Assembly: GCA_020832285.1 (NCBI GenBank)
Contig: JAFIFB010000045.1
Coordinates: 1-64,000, forward strand
DNA length: 64,000 nucleotides
Source: Balneolaceae bacterium
GTDB lineage: Bacteria > Bacteroidota > Rhodothermia > Balneolales > Balneolaceae
Direction of reading: 5' to 3'
The number at the start of each line of letters is the position of its first letter. Position 1 is the first letter of the stretch. The translations under genes and the position numbers were made by a program. The notes beneath the pieces are model-generated. The model was not told where the DNA came from and made no database searches. It saw only the letters and a program-made list of their open reading frames with translations. Positions 35,602-45,912 of the stretch are shown in pieces.

Positions 35602-36930
35602 ATGGGCAAATATGCAATTTTTATTGTTTTAGCACTTACTTTTTCTCTTATCACTTATTCGCATGCTTTAAAAAACGCGCTTTTCATGTCGAATGCGCGT
35701 ACTGTACAGAGCTATAGTTATAGCCAGGCACAAAACATAGCACAAAGTGCTGCGATGTTGGCTATTACATCACTGCGAAATGATGCAAACAGTGCATTCC
35801 TGCCTAACATTGATGATATCTATTCATATCCATCTCTTAATGGTTTCCAGAATTGGGAAGAAATGCATGGCTCTTATAATCTCTCCTTAACCAACCAGGG
35901 TGATACGTTATTAGTTCTCAGGTCAACCGGAAAGTTTGAAGAAACAAATTACCTTGTAACACTTGGATTAGTCATTGGTCCGTCTGTATGGAATCCTAAT
36001 CTTGACCAGGCTCTGCATGCTGAAAATATCATTGACTTATCCAGTGGCAGCAGTGACATGATTATCGGTGAGGTTTCTATTAACAGCACTGCATCTAATG
36101 CTGTGAGGCTGGGCAGTAATAACAGGATTAAAATTACTGAAGATCTTTTTATTGGGCCTGGCGGAGATAAAGAAAGCGTACTTACCGGCAACCACAATAA
36201 TGTTGGGGGTGAAATTCAAACCCTTGACAGAAAATTAAATTATGATTTGCCAATATTTCCGCAATTCCCTACCGGATCCCCGCCTTTCACATTCAGCAAT
36301 CATTCCGAATTACATCCGGAACAATACAACGGATATTATATAAATGAAATTAACCTGCAGGGTTCAAATAATTTAACTATACACACAGGTGATGAAAACC
36401 GGGTTTTACATGTAGGCAGACTCGACATTCAATCCTCCAATATCAATATAATCGGGGATGGCAGGCTAACCATTTATGTGGAAAATTTTCTTGATATGAA
36501 AGGGAATGCAAAGATAAATGAAAACGGAGATGTAAATCAGTTGCACCTGTTTTACCGGGGAGATCCCGAAGTAGATTTATATGATGAAAGTCTTGATTTT
36601 GGCGGAAATACCCAATTCAATGGTTCATTGTATTCGCAAAAGGCAAGCATCAACCTAAATGGTACCGCAGGAATTAAAGGAAATATCATCACCGGCGGCA
36701 ATAGTGTAACTATCAACGGTAATCCATCACTTGAGCTGGATCACTCAAGGGTGATATTTGCGCCTAATGGTATTGTGAGGGCAAGAGGAAACGTTACAAT
36801 AAAAGGATCAGTGATTGCAAATGAATTTCATGGTTCGGGTAATTCCACACTTGAGTACAGCCAATTGGATGTAGACCTTCCCGACCTGGAGCAGGATGGT
36901 GGCGGATATGACATTGCCTACTGGAATTAA
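35602..36930 (+). CDS. PilX-like anchor fused to a beta-helix domain (cassette gene 3)
   Basis: A 442-residue protein. An N-terminal hydrophobic helix (about 4-22) runs into an amphipathic spine (QAQNIAQSAAMLAI) that resembles PilX-type minor pilins. From about residue 140 the sequence is a repetitive Asn/Gly/Ser-rich region (SNNLTIHTG, SSNINIIGDGRLTI, GNTQFNGSLYSQ, AGIKGNIITGGNSVTINGNP, GNVTIKGSVIANEF) typical of a parallel beta-helix, as in DUF7305-like pilus-associated proteins. It is likely surface-exposed, perhaps at a filament tip. Its stop is 31 bp from the convergent DUF4175 stop. Function inferred from architecture only. Confidence 0.6.
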   Translation: MGKYAIFIVLALTFSLITYSHALKNALFMSNARTVQSYSYSQAQNIAQSAAMLAITSLRNDANSAFLPNIDDIYSYPSLNGFQNWEEMHGSYNLSLTNQGDTLLVLRSTGKFEETNYLVTLGLVIGPSVWNPNLDQALHAENIIDLSSGSSDMIIGEVSINSTASNAVRLGSNNRIKITEDLFIGPGGDKESVLTGNHNNVGGEIQTLDRKLNYDLPIFPQFPTGSPPFTFSNHSELHPEQYNGYYINEINLQGSNNLTIHTGDENRVLHVGRLDIQSSNINIIGDGRLTIYVENFLDMKGNAKINENGDVNQLHLFYRGDPEVDLYDESLDFGGNTQFNGSLYSQKASINLNGTAGIKGNIITGGNSVTINGNPSLELDHSRVIFAPNGIVRARGNVTIKGSVIANEFHGSGNSTLEYSQLDVDLPDLEQDGGGYDIAYWN

Positions 36931-36960
36931 ATTACAATGAATGGGAGTGGCTATAGAATT

Positions 36961-39900
36961 TTATGGCAACAACTCCCCTTCAAGCCTTCTCAACTGCTCG
37001 AAATAGCGTTCGATTAAACGCTGATATTGTTCGGAGAATCGTGTATAGTCCGGGTCCTGCATCCTGGCCCGAATTTCCTGCTGGAGATCTTCAAGGGTAA
37101 TATCCGGCGGCAGTACACGGTCATACTCTATTGCAGCAGTTCCCTCTCTTTCTTCCTCTTCGCCACGCTGCTGCAGCGATTCCTCAGCATTCAGCATTCT
37201 TGACAAAATATTCTGCTGGCGCTCAACCATAATCGGGTCGGTAACCCCCCCACGCATATCGTTGATGGAATCTTCCATATCTTCAAGCATTCTTTGCAAT
37301 TCACTCAATGTCCGGTCACCCTGATCGAGAGCACCACTTTGCTGAAGTTCTCTGAGCTGCCTGCGAATTTCGTTCTGCTGACGTGCAATCTGATCGAGCC
37401 GCTCAGACTGTTCACGCGACAGGCGGTCACCCTGTGCATCATTGATCAGATCCTGTAACTGCTGGTTTAGCTGCTGCTGATCGCCCGACATATTCTGAAG
37501 CTGCTCAATCATTTGCTGCATACTCATTCCGCTTCCCATTCCTCCGTTTTGCTGATCCATAAGCTGATCAATCAAGGAGGCAAGCATGGAGGTCAGATCG
37601 TTAATTCCTCCAAGCGATTCGCGTGTAGTAACTGTAGAGCCCCGCTGATTCCGCTCTACCATCTCTTCGATGCTCCGGCTGATGCGCTGTTCCACCTCTG
37701 CTTTTTTTCGGTTAATCTGATTTGGAACACCTGGAAGCTCGGCCGACACCTGGAACAGCGTATCTGATACAGCAGAAAACTGGTCTTTGATATTATTCTG
37801 AAGACGGGCTAACTCCACAAAACCTAAACTGCGGCTTCGGGTTTCAGCTGATGTTTGTGTAAGATATTCCTGCATATCTGAAAGTTCGAGCAAATTGTAC
37901 AGTGCGCGTTGAAGGGCTGCTATGTTAACCTGAAGCTGCTGACCACCCATCTGCTGCACCGAGCTGCGAAATCTTTCAGATTCCTGCTGCATCTGTTCAC
38001 TGATCTGCTGCTGTTGCTGCTGCATTTCTTCCGATGGAGAACTCTCTCCGCCATTTTCCCCATCTCCGTTTTCACCCCCGGAGGCATCTTCCATCAACTG
38101 CTCCAGCTGTTCGCGTATGTTTTCAAGTTCACGCTGCCCATCTTCTTTTAGCTGTTTCAGCCTTTCTTCAGATCGCCGGGGCGGATTGCTGTCAAGCTGG
38201 TCGAGCTGATCCTGAACTTTATCTAAATCCTGCCGAACTGTTTCCAGCTCCCTGGAGAGTTGTTCAGTACTTGCTCCTTCTTCCTGACGCACTCTTTCGG
38301 CCATATCCTCATATTGGCTGGCCAGCTTATCGAGGTCGCTGTTCATTTTCAGCCGTTTAAATAGCTCGACAGTTCGTTCGATGCGCTCGCGGTACAACTG
38401 TTCATTGAAAGAGACATTATCGAGTGCTCGCTCGAGATCTTGTGCAGATACATTTTCAAGTGCGCGCTGAAGCTGTTCCATGGCCTCTCTGAGATCAGGA
38501 TCATCCAGCTCATTCATCAGCTGCTGCAACTCGCGGTATGCGCGCTGGGTCTCCTCTGATACCCGATCACTTCCTTCAATCTCGGAGCGCATCTGTTCAA
38601 ATTTTTCATTCAGATCCCGAACAGCATCATCAATCGTTTGTTGTCTTTCCCGAATTTCCTCGAGAATCTGTTCTTCTTCAAAACCACCTTGAGGGTTCTG
38701 ACGCATTCTCTCCAGAAAATCCTCATATTCACTTTCCATTGTGTTGAAATCATCAGAAATACGGTCCAGCTCACTTTGCGTATCCCGTTCACGGCCATCC
38801 AGCTCTTCGAAGTATTCGGTAAGTGATGGCACCTGAATCACAACCTGATTCGATTCACTCATCTTATACCCGGAAACTTCGTCGTTATCCCATACTCTGA
38901 TATAAAATGTTATCTGGTCACGGGGACGTAATTCGAAATCATTCAGGCTCCATTGAACCTGTTCTGTCCTGCCATTACGCGGCCTATCCAGATCCATTGA
39001 ACCGACAGCGGGTTGATCAGTAAAAGCACGCTGATGCTGCCAGTGCAGTTCGGCACGGGTGAGACCAAAATCATCCGTAGCCTGGTAAAATATATCGATC
39101 TGTTCGGGTTCCGATTTCATCACGGTTCCCGTGGGTTCCTGAATCACCACTGTCGGGTATTGATCTTCCCTGAGGTTAATAAAAGTTCTGAAAGGATTAC
39201 GATTTTTGAGACCGTCTTCATCCACCATTTCGAAACGGATAGTATCAGACTGTTCAGGGTGAAAGGAAACAGTAAATCGGTTTAGTTCCTCATCAACTGG
39301 CTGCATCTCCATCCGGTCACCATTTCCGTTAATATGGATGGTCTCTACAGACTTATTGGTTCTGCCGTCTATATCCAGGGTTGAACCGGGATACATATTT
39401 ACCTGGGAGAAAGGATATTCCAACTCAGATCGAGACAAACCTGTGTATGATGGCGGTGTTACAACAGCTGTTAATTCATCGAACCGGGGTTGTAACTGAA
39501 CCTCCACACTATGATGCTGACTCAGGAATCCATCCATTTCAACCCGGTAAGTAATATTGTTAATCAGATCAATTTCGGGTGAAACAAATCTACTCTCTTC
39601 AGTTAATTGCATTTGGCGTTGCCTATAACTCTCTTCTACATCCGTTTTGTATTCCAGAATTATATTATCAGGAATGGAACCATCTTCAAAAATAATACCG
39701 ATCTGAATTGCAGTACCGTGTTCGATTGTAGTATCCGCTGGAGAAATTATATATGTAAAAGGGTTGGGCTGCTCATAACCTGTCCAGAAATGAAGAGTGC
39801 GAGCCGTTTCCGATGGCATTGAAAAAACAACAAAGAGTGCCGCTAATAAAGTAACGGCTGATGTTCCAGTTGCAAGCTTAAAGGCCTTACTTGCCGGTGT

Positions 39901-40347
39901 TTGCTTTACAAAGGTTGTCAGTTGTTTTTTTAGCTCATCAATTTTTAAAGATTTGAGGTTTGATGAAATCGCAGCTTCATAAAAGCGAGACTTTTTATGA
40001 CTTTCATCCAGGTAAAGATCAACAGCACTTAATACGTTTTTTCGATTTACACTTTCAAAGAAATCTTCGTAAAACGATCTGAAATCTCTTGTCAGTGTTT
40101 TTACCGATACATAGTAAATCACTGCCAGAGCAGAAATAAACAGAACAGAAAGAGCGATCGATTTGGTAAGACCACTTAAAAAAGCACCACTTTCTAATAT
40201 AATCAGTAAAGAAACACCAGCCAGTAAAACAGACCCAAAAAGCCCGAAAGCGGCAACTTTTCGGCGTCTCAATACATTTTGGTGGGCTTGCCTCAGTAGA
40301 GCAACTACCTGTTTAATTTTCTGGTCAGTGTGATTCGTATGCGGCAT
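36961..40347 (-). CDS. DUF4175-family giant coiled-coil membrane protein
   Basis: An 1128-residue protein of the DUF4175 type. Membrane helices lie near residues 30-75 and 155-175. A periplasmic beta-rich part (about 190-500) holds Ig-like segments, and then a very long coiled-coil region follows (about 510-1128), rich in Gln, Glu and Arg (runs such as EEMQQQQQQ). Relatives occur across Bacteroidota and Proteobacteria with no fixed function. Shape suggests a scaffold spanning the envelope. It ends 30 bp from the convergent pilin-like cassette and is monocistronic on the minus strand. Confidence 0.8.
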   Translation of the reverse strand: MPHTNHTDQKIKQVVALLRQAHQNVLRRRKVAAFGLFGSVLLAGVSLLIILESGAFLSGLTKSIALSVLFISALAVIYYVSVKTLTRDFRSFYEDFFESVNRKNVLSAVDLYLDESHKKSRFYEAAISSNLKSLKIDELKKQLTTFVKQTPASKAFKLATGTSAVTLLAALFVVFSMPSETARTLHFWTGYEQPNPFTYIISPADTTIEHGTAIQIGIIFEDGSIPDNIILEYKTDVEESYRQRQMQLTEESRFVSPEIDLINNITYRVEMDGFLSQHHSVEVQLQPRFDELTAVVTPPSYTGLSRSELEYPFSQVNMYPGSTLDIDGRTNKSVETIHINGNGDRMEMQPVDEELNRFTVSFHPEQSDTIRFEMVDEDGLKNRNPFRTFINLREDQYPTVVIQEPTGTVMKSEPEQIDIFYQATDDFGLTRAELHWQHQRAFTDQPAVGSMDLDRPRNGRTEQVQWSLNDFELRPRDQITFYIRVWDNDEVSGYKMSESNQVVIQVPSLTEYFEELDGRERDTQSELDRISDDFNTMESEYEDFLERMRQNPQGGFEEEQILEEIRERQQTIDDAVRDLNEKFEQMRSEIEGSDRVSEETQRAYRELQQLMNELDDPDLREAMEQLQRALENVSAQDLERALDNVSFNEQLYRERIERTVELFKRLKMNSDLDKLASQYEDMAERVRQEEGASTEQLSRELETVRQDLDKVQDQLDQLDSNPPRRSEERLKQLKEDGQRELENIREQLEQLMEDASGGENGDGENGGESSPSEEMQQQQQQISEQMQQESERFRSSVQQMGGQQLQVNIAALQRALYNLLELSDMQEYLTQTSAETRSRSLGFVELARLQNNIKDQFSAVSDTLFQVSAELPGVPNQINRKKAEVEQRISRSIEEMVERNQRGSTVTTRESLGGINDLTSMLASLIDQLMDQQNGGMGSGMSMQQMIEQLQNMSGDQQQLNQQLQDLINDAQGDRLSREQSERLDQIARQQNEIRRQLRELQQSGALDQGDRTLSELQRMLEDMEDSINDMRGGVTDPIMVERQQNILSRMLNAEESLQQRGEEEEREGTAAIEYDRVLPPDITLEDLQQEIRARMQDPDYTRFSEQYQRLIERYFEQLRRLEGELLP

Positions 40348-40395
40348 TTTACATCAGGATGATATTCGTGAAGATGTAACGGGTAAAAAACTATT

Positions 40396-41277
40396 TTAGT
40401 AGATTTGATCCAAAGAAATTGAGGTTTTCATGGAGTACCGTCCATTTTTTTTCTGAATAGTAATAATCTCGTGCTCTGCATCGTGTTCCATGAACAGATA
40501 CCAATTGTGCCCGGCAGCCATTTCCAGAAATGTTTCTTTTTCTTTAAGGGTTTGAAGCGGCGCCATGTCATAACCCATTACCCAGGGAAGCGGAACATGG
40601 GCGAATGTCGGTATCAAATCGGCGGCATATACAATCGTAACATTATCATCTGTTATTACCGGAAGCTGCTGCCCCATGGTATGCCCGTCCATTGGAATGG
40701 TGTGAAGACCTTCCTCGAACCGAAAACTATCTTTCAGAAGCTTCAGGCGGCCACTTCTGCTTATTGGATCCAGATTCTCAGGAAAAAAACTGGCCTTTTC
40801 ACGTTCATTAGGGTTGTTAGCGGTCTGCCAATGCCTTTCGTTTACGTGATAATTTGCATTAGGAAACACCTCAATTAAACTTCCATTTTCATCATATTTT
40901 GTTGTACCTCCGCAGTGATCAAAATGCATATGGGTAAAAATAATATCCGTTATGTCATCAGGTGTGTATCCGATTTTTTTTAACGAAGATATCAGATCGC
41001 TTTCGCTATAATCAATTCCATATATGCTGGTCATTTTTTCATCAAACTTATCCCCGCAACCGTTGTCAACAAGATAGATTTTCCCGGTAGCTTTAGATTT
41101 TATCAGCAGGCTGCGCATAGCCATGGGTATTCTGTTATTTTCATCTGCCTCAATCTTTCTATTCCAGAGAGTTTTGGGTACGACACCGAACATTGCCCCT
41201 CCATCCAGTAAAAAGCGACCAGTCTCAACCGGGTAAAGTTCAAAATGACCCATTGTTAACGGTTTTATTTTTGACAT
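40396..41277 (-). CDS. Metallo-beta-lactamase-fold hydrolase (lactonase-like)
   Basis: A 293-residue MBL-fold protein with the zinc signature HMHFDHCGG, VDNGCGDKF upstream, MDGHTMGQQ and a later AADLIP metal ligand. The layout (HxHxDH, then His, then Asp) and length fit the AHL-lactonase / MBL hydrolase group, but many such proteins act on other esters. No signal peptide. It lies just after the terminator of the respiratory operon and is probably transcribed separately from within the 41278-41320 gap. Confidence 0.8.
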   Translation of the reverse strand: MSKIKPLTMGHFELYPVETGRFLLDGGAMFGVVPKTLWNRKIEADENNRIPMAMRSLLIKSKATGKIYLVDNGCGDKFDEKMTSIYGIDYSESDLISSLKKIGYTPDDITDIIFTHMHFDHCGGTTKYDENGSLIEVFPNANYHVNERHWQTANNPNEREKASFFPENLDPISRSGRLKLLKDSFRFEEGLHTIPMDGHTMGQQLPVITDDNVTIVYAADLIPTFAHVPLPWVMGYDMAPLQTLKEKETFLEMAAGHNWYLFMEHDAEHEIITIQKKNGRYSMKTSISLDQIY

Positions 41278-41321
41278 AACTGAATAGATATAATCGTTTT
41301 TGATGTAAATGAGAAATTCTA

Positions 41322-41357
41322 AAATAAAAAAAAGCCGATCTCTTATGAAACCGGCTT
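41322..41357 (-). terminator. Rho-independent terminator of the act/cta operon
   Basis: On the minus strand AAGCCG (41357-41352) pairs with CGGCTT (41337-41332) around a 14-base loop, followed by a run of T and ATTTTA. It lies 23 bp after the ctaF stop and so closes the twelve-gene respiratory transcript. Confidence 0.88.
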
Positions 41358-41379
41358 CTTTTTGAATGTGAAAAGTTGT

Positions 41380-41682
41380 TTAAAACGATGGTACAGGATC
41401 AACCCTGTAAAGTGTGTCCAGCAGAGTGATGCCTATTAGCAATAGGAAAAATGCAATGGACATGATAAAAAGTAAAACGTTAAATTTGGAATCCCACCAA
41501 AGATTCATAAAAAATGCCACCACAATCAGGGCTTTTACCACTGCTATTGCTATTGCAACCACTATGTTCCAGGGTTCAGGAATTTGTATCCAGGTTACAG
41601 CCACTGTAATGAAAGTGAGAACAAAGAGAGCTAAAGCAACTCCCCACAAAAATTTGGCTGATGAAATATGATGTCCACTCAT
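41380..41682 (-). CDS. ctaF: Cytochrome c oxidase subunit IV (small membrane subunit)
   Basis: A 100-residue protein with three membrane helices (about 12-32, 38-58, 68-92), matching the bacterial subunit IV family of caa3 oxidases. It lies last in the oxidase block and stabilises the complex rather than carrying cofactors. The 28-bp gap to ctaE and the terminator just downstream mark the operon end. Confidence 0.85.
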   Translation of the reverse strand: MSGHHISSAKFLWGVALALFVLTFITVAVTWIQIPEPWNIVVAIAIAVVKALIVVAFFMNLWWDSKFNVLLFIMSIAFFLLLIGITLLDTLYRVDPVPSF

Positions 41683-41710
41683 GGTTCTGTATAAATTTCG
41701 TTTCTTTCGG

Positions 41711-42367
41711 TTAGTCGATCAGGTATAATAGCGGGAAAAGGAAAATCCAGATGATATCCACAAGGTGCCAGTAGAGTCCGGTAATTTCGACGGGAGTATA
41801 ATAGCCGCTGTGAAATACTTTTTTCTTGGCCTTATATACCAGCCAGAGCATCAAACCGATTCCAACAAGAACGTGGATACCGTGAAGGCCGGTCATCATA
41901 TAGTAAATACTAAAGAAGATATTTGCCTGTTCATGCTCGATTCCTTCATAAGTATAGTAACCACCGGGAAGAATTCCTTTCCCGAATTTTTCAGCATACT
42001 CGAAGTACTTAATTACCATGAATACACAGGCAAGCCCGATAGTAATCCACAGATTTATGATGAGGCCTTTGATCTGGTTCAACTGTGCGGAACGTATCGC
42101 CATAGCCACAGTTAAGGAACTTCCAATCAAAACCACCGTATTAACCGCACCCCAAAAGGTATGGAGTTCTTCAGATGCTAAAAGATAAAGCTCGGGATAC
42201 CAGGCTCTGTATACGATATATGCAAGAAATAAGCCACCGAAGAAAAGAATTTCAGTAACCAGAAATACCCACATCCCCATTTTAGATGCTTCAAACTGCT
42301 GGTCGCTGTCAATAAAGTAGTGTTTTAGATGTTCTAATCTTTCCTCTGTTGCAGAAGGTTGAGACAT
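41711..42367 (-). CDS. ctaE: Cytochrome c oxidase subunit III
   Basis: A 218-residue membrane protein with five helices of the COX3 family. The conserved MGMWVFLVTEILFFGGLF, YYMMTGLHGIHVLVG and the C-terminal YWHLVDIIWIFLFPLLYL are present. It supports proton uptake and turnover stability of subunit I. It lies between ctaD and ctaF. Confidence 0.93.
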   Translation of the reverse strand: MSQPSATEERLEHLKHYFIDSDQQFEASKMGMWVFLVTEILFFGGLFLAYIVYRAWYPELYLLASEELHTFWGAVNTVVLIGSSLTVAMAIRSAQLNQIKGLIINLWITIGLACVFMVIKYFEYAEKFGKGILPGGYYTYEGIEHEQANIFFSIYYMMTGLHGIHVLVGIGLMLWLVYKAKKKVFHSGYYTPVEITGLYWHLVDIIWIFLFPLLYLID

Positions 42368-42384
42368 GATCGTGATTTAATGGT

Positions 42385-44124
42385 TTAGGCTTGTTCTTTT
42401 TCTGATTGTGACACGCTCACCGCTTCTTCTGCATGGTGACCGTTATGTGAAGCAGCTATTCCAAGCTGAAATTCCGACATGGGTTTGTGATAGTCGTATG
42501 GACCATTCACAATCACCGGTACATGATGGAAGTTATGTAAGGATGGCGGAGAGGAAATTTGCCATTCAAGTGCACGGCTTCCCCAGGGGTTGGAAGAAGC
42601 TCTTTTACCCTTCAGCAGTGAGTGCACAAGGTATATCGCCATAATCACGAAGGCCACTCCCATCACATAAGCACCGATTGTTGAAAACTGATGGAATGAC
42701 TGAAACTGGTCGATATAGTTGAAGTAACGCCGAGGCATGCCTTGCGCTCCCATTACAAATTGCGGAAGGAAGGTCATATTAAACCCGACGAATAGTATGG
42801 CACAAGAAATTTTTGCCCAAAATTCGCTATACATTTTTCCGAACATTTTTGGCCACCAATAGTGCAAACCTGCAAGGAATGCCATTACCATTCCACCCAT
42901 CATCACATAATGGAAGTGAGCAACTACATAGTAGGTGTCATGCAAGTGAATATCTACAGAGAGAGCTCCCAGCATTATTCCCGTAAAACCACCTATAGTA
43001 AATAGAAAAAGAAATACCTGCGCATACAGCATCGGTGTTTTCATATCGATTGATCCCCGGTACATCGTAGCCAGCCAATTGAAAATTTTAATACCAGTTG
43101 GTATACCCACAAGGAAAGTCAGGAATGAAAAGACCATGTTTGCCAGGGAAGACTGTCCGGCTGTAAACATGTGGTGACCCCAAACCAGGAATCCGATAAA
43201 AGCAATAGCCAGTGATGACAGCGCAATTGCCCAGTATCCAAAAATAACCTTACGTGAAAATGTTGATATGACTTCAGATATAATTCCAAAACCCGGAACA
43301 ATCATAATATACACAGCCGGATGTGAATAGAACCAGAAAAAGTGCTGGTAGAGTACCGGATCACCACCAAGTGCCGGATCAAAAATACCAATTTGCAATA
43401 ACCTCTCCATAGTAAGAAGAAGCAAGGTAATCGCAAGTACCGGTGTAGCTAAAATCTGAATGAGGCTGGTAGCATAAAGCCCCCAGAGATTTAAAGGAAG
43501 CTTATTCCAGGTGATACCGGGTGCACGCATTTTGTGTATCGTAACAATAAAGTTCAATCCGGTCAGGATAGATGAAAAACCCAGAATAAATACTCCGAAT
43601 GTCATCGCCATCACATTACCACTGGTTGTGGCACTATAAGGTGTATAAAAGGTCCAGCCGGTGTCTACACCCCCTGTAAAAATGGCAAAAAGTGTAAAAG
43701 CCGCACCGATAACGTAGATATAATAACTGGCAAGATTAAGTCGGGGAAAAGCTACATCTTTAGCCCCGAGCTGCAAAGGAAGTACAAAGTTACCAAGTAC
43801 AGCCGGCACGGAAGGAATCAGGAAAAAGAAAATCATGATTGCACCGTGCAGAGTAAATACCTGATTGTAGGTATCTGCATCGATAAAACTTTGCGCAGGA
43901 GTTAACAATTCCGTTCTGAGCAGTAGAGCTAAAACACCGCCCACAAAGAAAAAGAAGGTGATGGAACCAAGATACAACAGACCGATCTTCTTGTGATCTA
44001 CGGTTGTCATCCATGCCCATATACCTTTTTCTTCATTCAGGTAATGTTTTTCGGGATTTTCTTCCGGCTTAAAGCGCCGTACCTGTAATTTTTTTGTATT
44101 CGAATTTTCTTCGTTCGTTGCCAT
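42385..44124 (-). CDS. ctaD: Cytochrome c oxidase subunit I (heme-copper catalytic subunit)
   Basis: A 579-residue, twelve-helix subunit that reduces O2 at the heme a3-CuB site and pumps protons. Heme and copper ligands are visible: [13 protein letters not shown] (heme a His), [13 protein letters not shown] (CuB His and the cross-linked Tyr region), WGHHMFTAG (two CuB His), and [13 protein letters not shown] (both heme His). The YSHPAVY motif is that of A2-type, caa3-like oxidases of Rhodothermus and relatives. It starts 4 bp after the ctaC stop. Confidence 0.95.
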   Translation of the reverse strand: MATNEENSNTKKLQVRRFKPEENPEKHYLNEEKGIWAWMTTVDHKKIGLLYLGSITFFFFVGGVLALLLRTELLTPAQSFIDADTYNQVFTLHGAIMIFFFLIPSVPAVLGNFVLPLQLGAKDVAFPRLNLASYYIYVIGAAFTLFAIFTGGVDTGWTFYTPYSATTSGNVMAMTFGVFILGFSSILTGLNFIVTIHKMRAPGITWNKLPLNLWGLYATSLIQILATPVLAITLLLLTMERLLQIGIFDPALGGDPVLYQHFFWFYSHPAVYIMIVPGFGIISEVISTFSRKVIFGYWAIALSSLAIAFIGFLVWGHHMFTAGQSSLANMVFSFLTFLVGIPTGIKIFNWLATMYRGSIDMKTPMLYAQVFLFLFTIGGFTGIMLGALSVDIHLHDTYYVVAHFHYVMMGGMVMAFLAGLHYWWPKMFGKMYSEFWAKISCAILFVGFNMTFLPQFVMGAQGMPRRYFNYIDQFQSFHQFSTIGAYVMGVAFVIMAIYLVHSLLKGKRASSNPWGSRALEWQISSPPSLHNFHHVPVIVNGPYDYHKPMSEFQLGIAASHNGHHAEEAVSVSQSEKEQA

Positions 44125-44128
44125 CTAC

Positions 44129-45070
44129 TTACTGTAAGGTTTTTAAATACTCAATAATTGCATCGATTTGACGATCACTAAGGGTGCCAGAATAGGATGG
44201 CATTACCGGATCGTAACCTGCAGTGATTCTTGCATTTGGTTCGAGAATACTTTCACGTACATAGTTTTCATCAACAGTTACAATTTCACCATCCTGCATT
44301 TCTCTTTCAGAGCCCCATAGTCCCTGGAAACTTGGCCCCTGCAGTCGTGTACCATCTGTCGAATGACAGGTATCGCAGGCGTTTCGGGTTACAAGTTGTT
44401 CACCAAGCTCAACGGGATCCATATCATCATCGGCAGAACCTGCTGTTTCGAGCCAGGTTTCAAAATCTTCGACTGAATGCACATAAGTTGTGGCAAGCAT
44501 ATTGGAATGAGCATTTCCGCAATATTCTGCACAGTAAATAATCGATTCTCCAGTTTCAATCGCTTCAAACCAAACAGATGTATACCGATTAGGAAGGACA
44601 TCCATTTTAACCCGGAAATCAGGTATATAAAATGAGTGAAGAACATCATCTGAACTCATTATCAATTTTACCGGACGATTTACCGGAACGTGCAACTCAT
44701 TAACGCTCACATGTCCGGTTTCATAATGAAATTCCCAAAGCCAGCTTTTACCAACCACACGGATTTCATAAGAATCGTCCGGGGCGGTAGTTAAGTTCAG
44801 ATAGCCAGTAAAGCCCCAGCCAAATACGATCATTACAAGAATGAGAGGTATGACAGACCAGGTAATTTCGAGCTTATTGTTATGAGTAATTACAGGGGTT
44901 ACATCATCTTCGGATCGCCTTCGATACTTCCAGGAGAAGTAAATAATTGCAAATGTAATTCCGGCTAACAGAATTATGCTTGTAACATTTATAAAATGGA
45001 ATAATGCATCCGTTTCAGCCGCCAGTGTGCTTTTGGCGGGAGGAAGCATAAATTCGCTTAGTCTATTCAT
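44129..45070 (-). CDS. ctaC: Cytochrome c oxidase subunit II with fused cytochrome c domain (caa3-type)
   Basis: A 313-residue protein: two membrane helices (about 25-47 and 70-92), the cupredoxin domain with the CuA ligands H145, C180, C184, H188 and M191 (YCAEYCGNAHSNM), then a C-terminal class I cytochrome c domain with CDTCH (C232-H236) and a probable axial M290. The frame extends to 45166, but the ATG at 45070 gives the typical N-terminus and an 8-bp overlap with sco. The cytochrome domain is about half identical to the second one in ActE. Confidence 0.93.
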   Translation of the reverse strand: MNRLSEFMLPPAKSTLAAETDALFHFINVTSIILLAGITFAIIYFSWKYRRRSEDDVTPVITHNNKLEITWSVIPLILVMIVFGWGFTGYLNLTTAPDDSYEIRVVGKSWLWEFHYETGHVSVNELHVPVNRPVKLIMSSDDVLHSFYIPDFRVKMDVLPNRYTSVWFEAIETGESIIYCAEYCGNAHSNMLATTYVHSVEDFETWLETAGSADDDMDPVELGEQLVTRNACDTCHSTDGTRLQGPSFQGLWGSEREMQDGEIVTVDENYVRESILEPNARITAGYDPVMPSYSGTLSDRQIDAIIEYLKTLQ

Positions 45071-45896
45071 CAAGTATCTCGAATTTTTTTGGTTGTAAAG
45101 AACCTCGCTCGCGTCTCCAAAAAACGCCCAGAAATATACCCAGAATAATGACGGTAGCCAAGCCACCGAGCTTCATTATGTTCATCGCCACGGGTACATA
45201 ACTTTGCGAGGATGGATCATATGTAAAACAGTAAAATAACACCCTGTCAAGCGTTGAACCAATGGTTCCGTCGGCAGCTTCATAAAGAGCATTTCTCAAA
45301 TCAAATTCTCTGAATGAAGCTCCATAGAGGTACCGGGTGACAACACCTTCGGGACTAATCATCATGATGCTGGCCAGGTGAATATATTCACCAAGGCGTT
45401 CATCATATTTGTACCTGAACCCAACTGCATCTGTTAATGCTTGTATGGCTTTTTCATTTCCTGTTAAAAAGTGCCAGCCATCTTCTGCTCCGGGTCTGTT
45501 AAGGTCTGCCAGGTATGTCTCCTTTGAGGCAGCTGCTTGTTCAGGCGTTTCTTCAGGATCAATACTGAATGAAATAATTGTATAATCTTTTCCCGGACTC
45601 CAGACCAGTTCATTCACTACTTTAAAAACAGCATCCAACACTAGTCCGCACAATACGGGACAATCGTAATAGAGCGGATTTAAAAGTACAGGTTTTCCAT
45701 CTTTAATCAGCTCTCCAATACTCACCGAATCACCTTCAGAGTTGGCAAAACGGAGATCCATTGGAATGGTTTCACCTAGCTTTTCATCGACCCCCACACC
45801 CGCAACTGCGGCTGGGTTTTGATTAAGCTGAGCAATGGCCGTATCAAAAAGGAAAAACACTGAAATCGTTAAAAAGATTGTCAGTGTGTTTTTCAT
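45063..45896 (-). CDS. sco: SCO1/SenC-family copper chaperone for CuA assembly
   Basis: A 277-residue thioredoxin-fold protein with an N-terminal signal anchor (about 5-22), the copper-binding CPVLC pair (C79, C83), H173 in YIHLAS, and a C-terminal membrane helix (about 232-252) that many SCO proteins lack. SCO delivers copper to the CuA site of oxidase subunit II, which is the next gene. I chose the ATG at 45896 (MKNTLTIFL) because the upstream ATG at 45929 would overlap the preceding gene. Confidence 0.9.
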   Translation of the reverse strand: MKNTLTIFLTISVFFLFDTAIAQLNQNPAAVAGVGVDEKLGETIPMDLRFANSEGDSVSIGELIKDGKPVLLNPLYYDCPVLCGLVLDAVFKVVNELVWSPGKDYTIISFSIDPEETPEQAAASKETYLADLNRPGAEDGWHFLTGNEKAIQALTDAVGFRYKYDERLGEYIHLASIMMISPEGVVTRYLYGASFREFDLRNALYEAADGTIGSTLDRVLFYCFTYDPSSQSYVPVAMNIMKLGGLATVIILGIFLGVFWRRERGSLQPKKFEILDE

Positions 45897-45912
45897 ATTT
45901 CCAAGCGTGAAT

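Noticed and set aside
37513-38826. Several long antisense frames within DUF4175
   Set aside because: They mirror the repetitive Gln/Glu-rich coiled-coil codons on the other strand and show no independent coding features.
45071-45166. 32-codon extension of oxidase subunit II
   Set aside because: It lies inside sco and lacks family similarity; the start at 45070 fits better.
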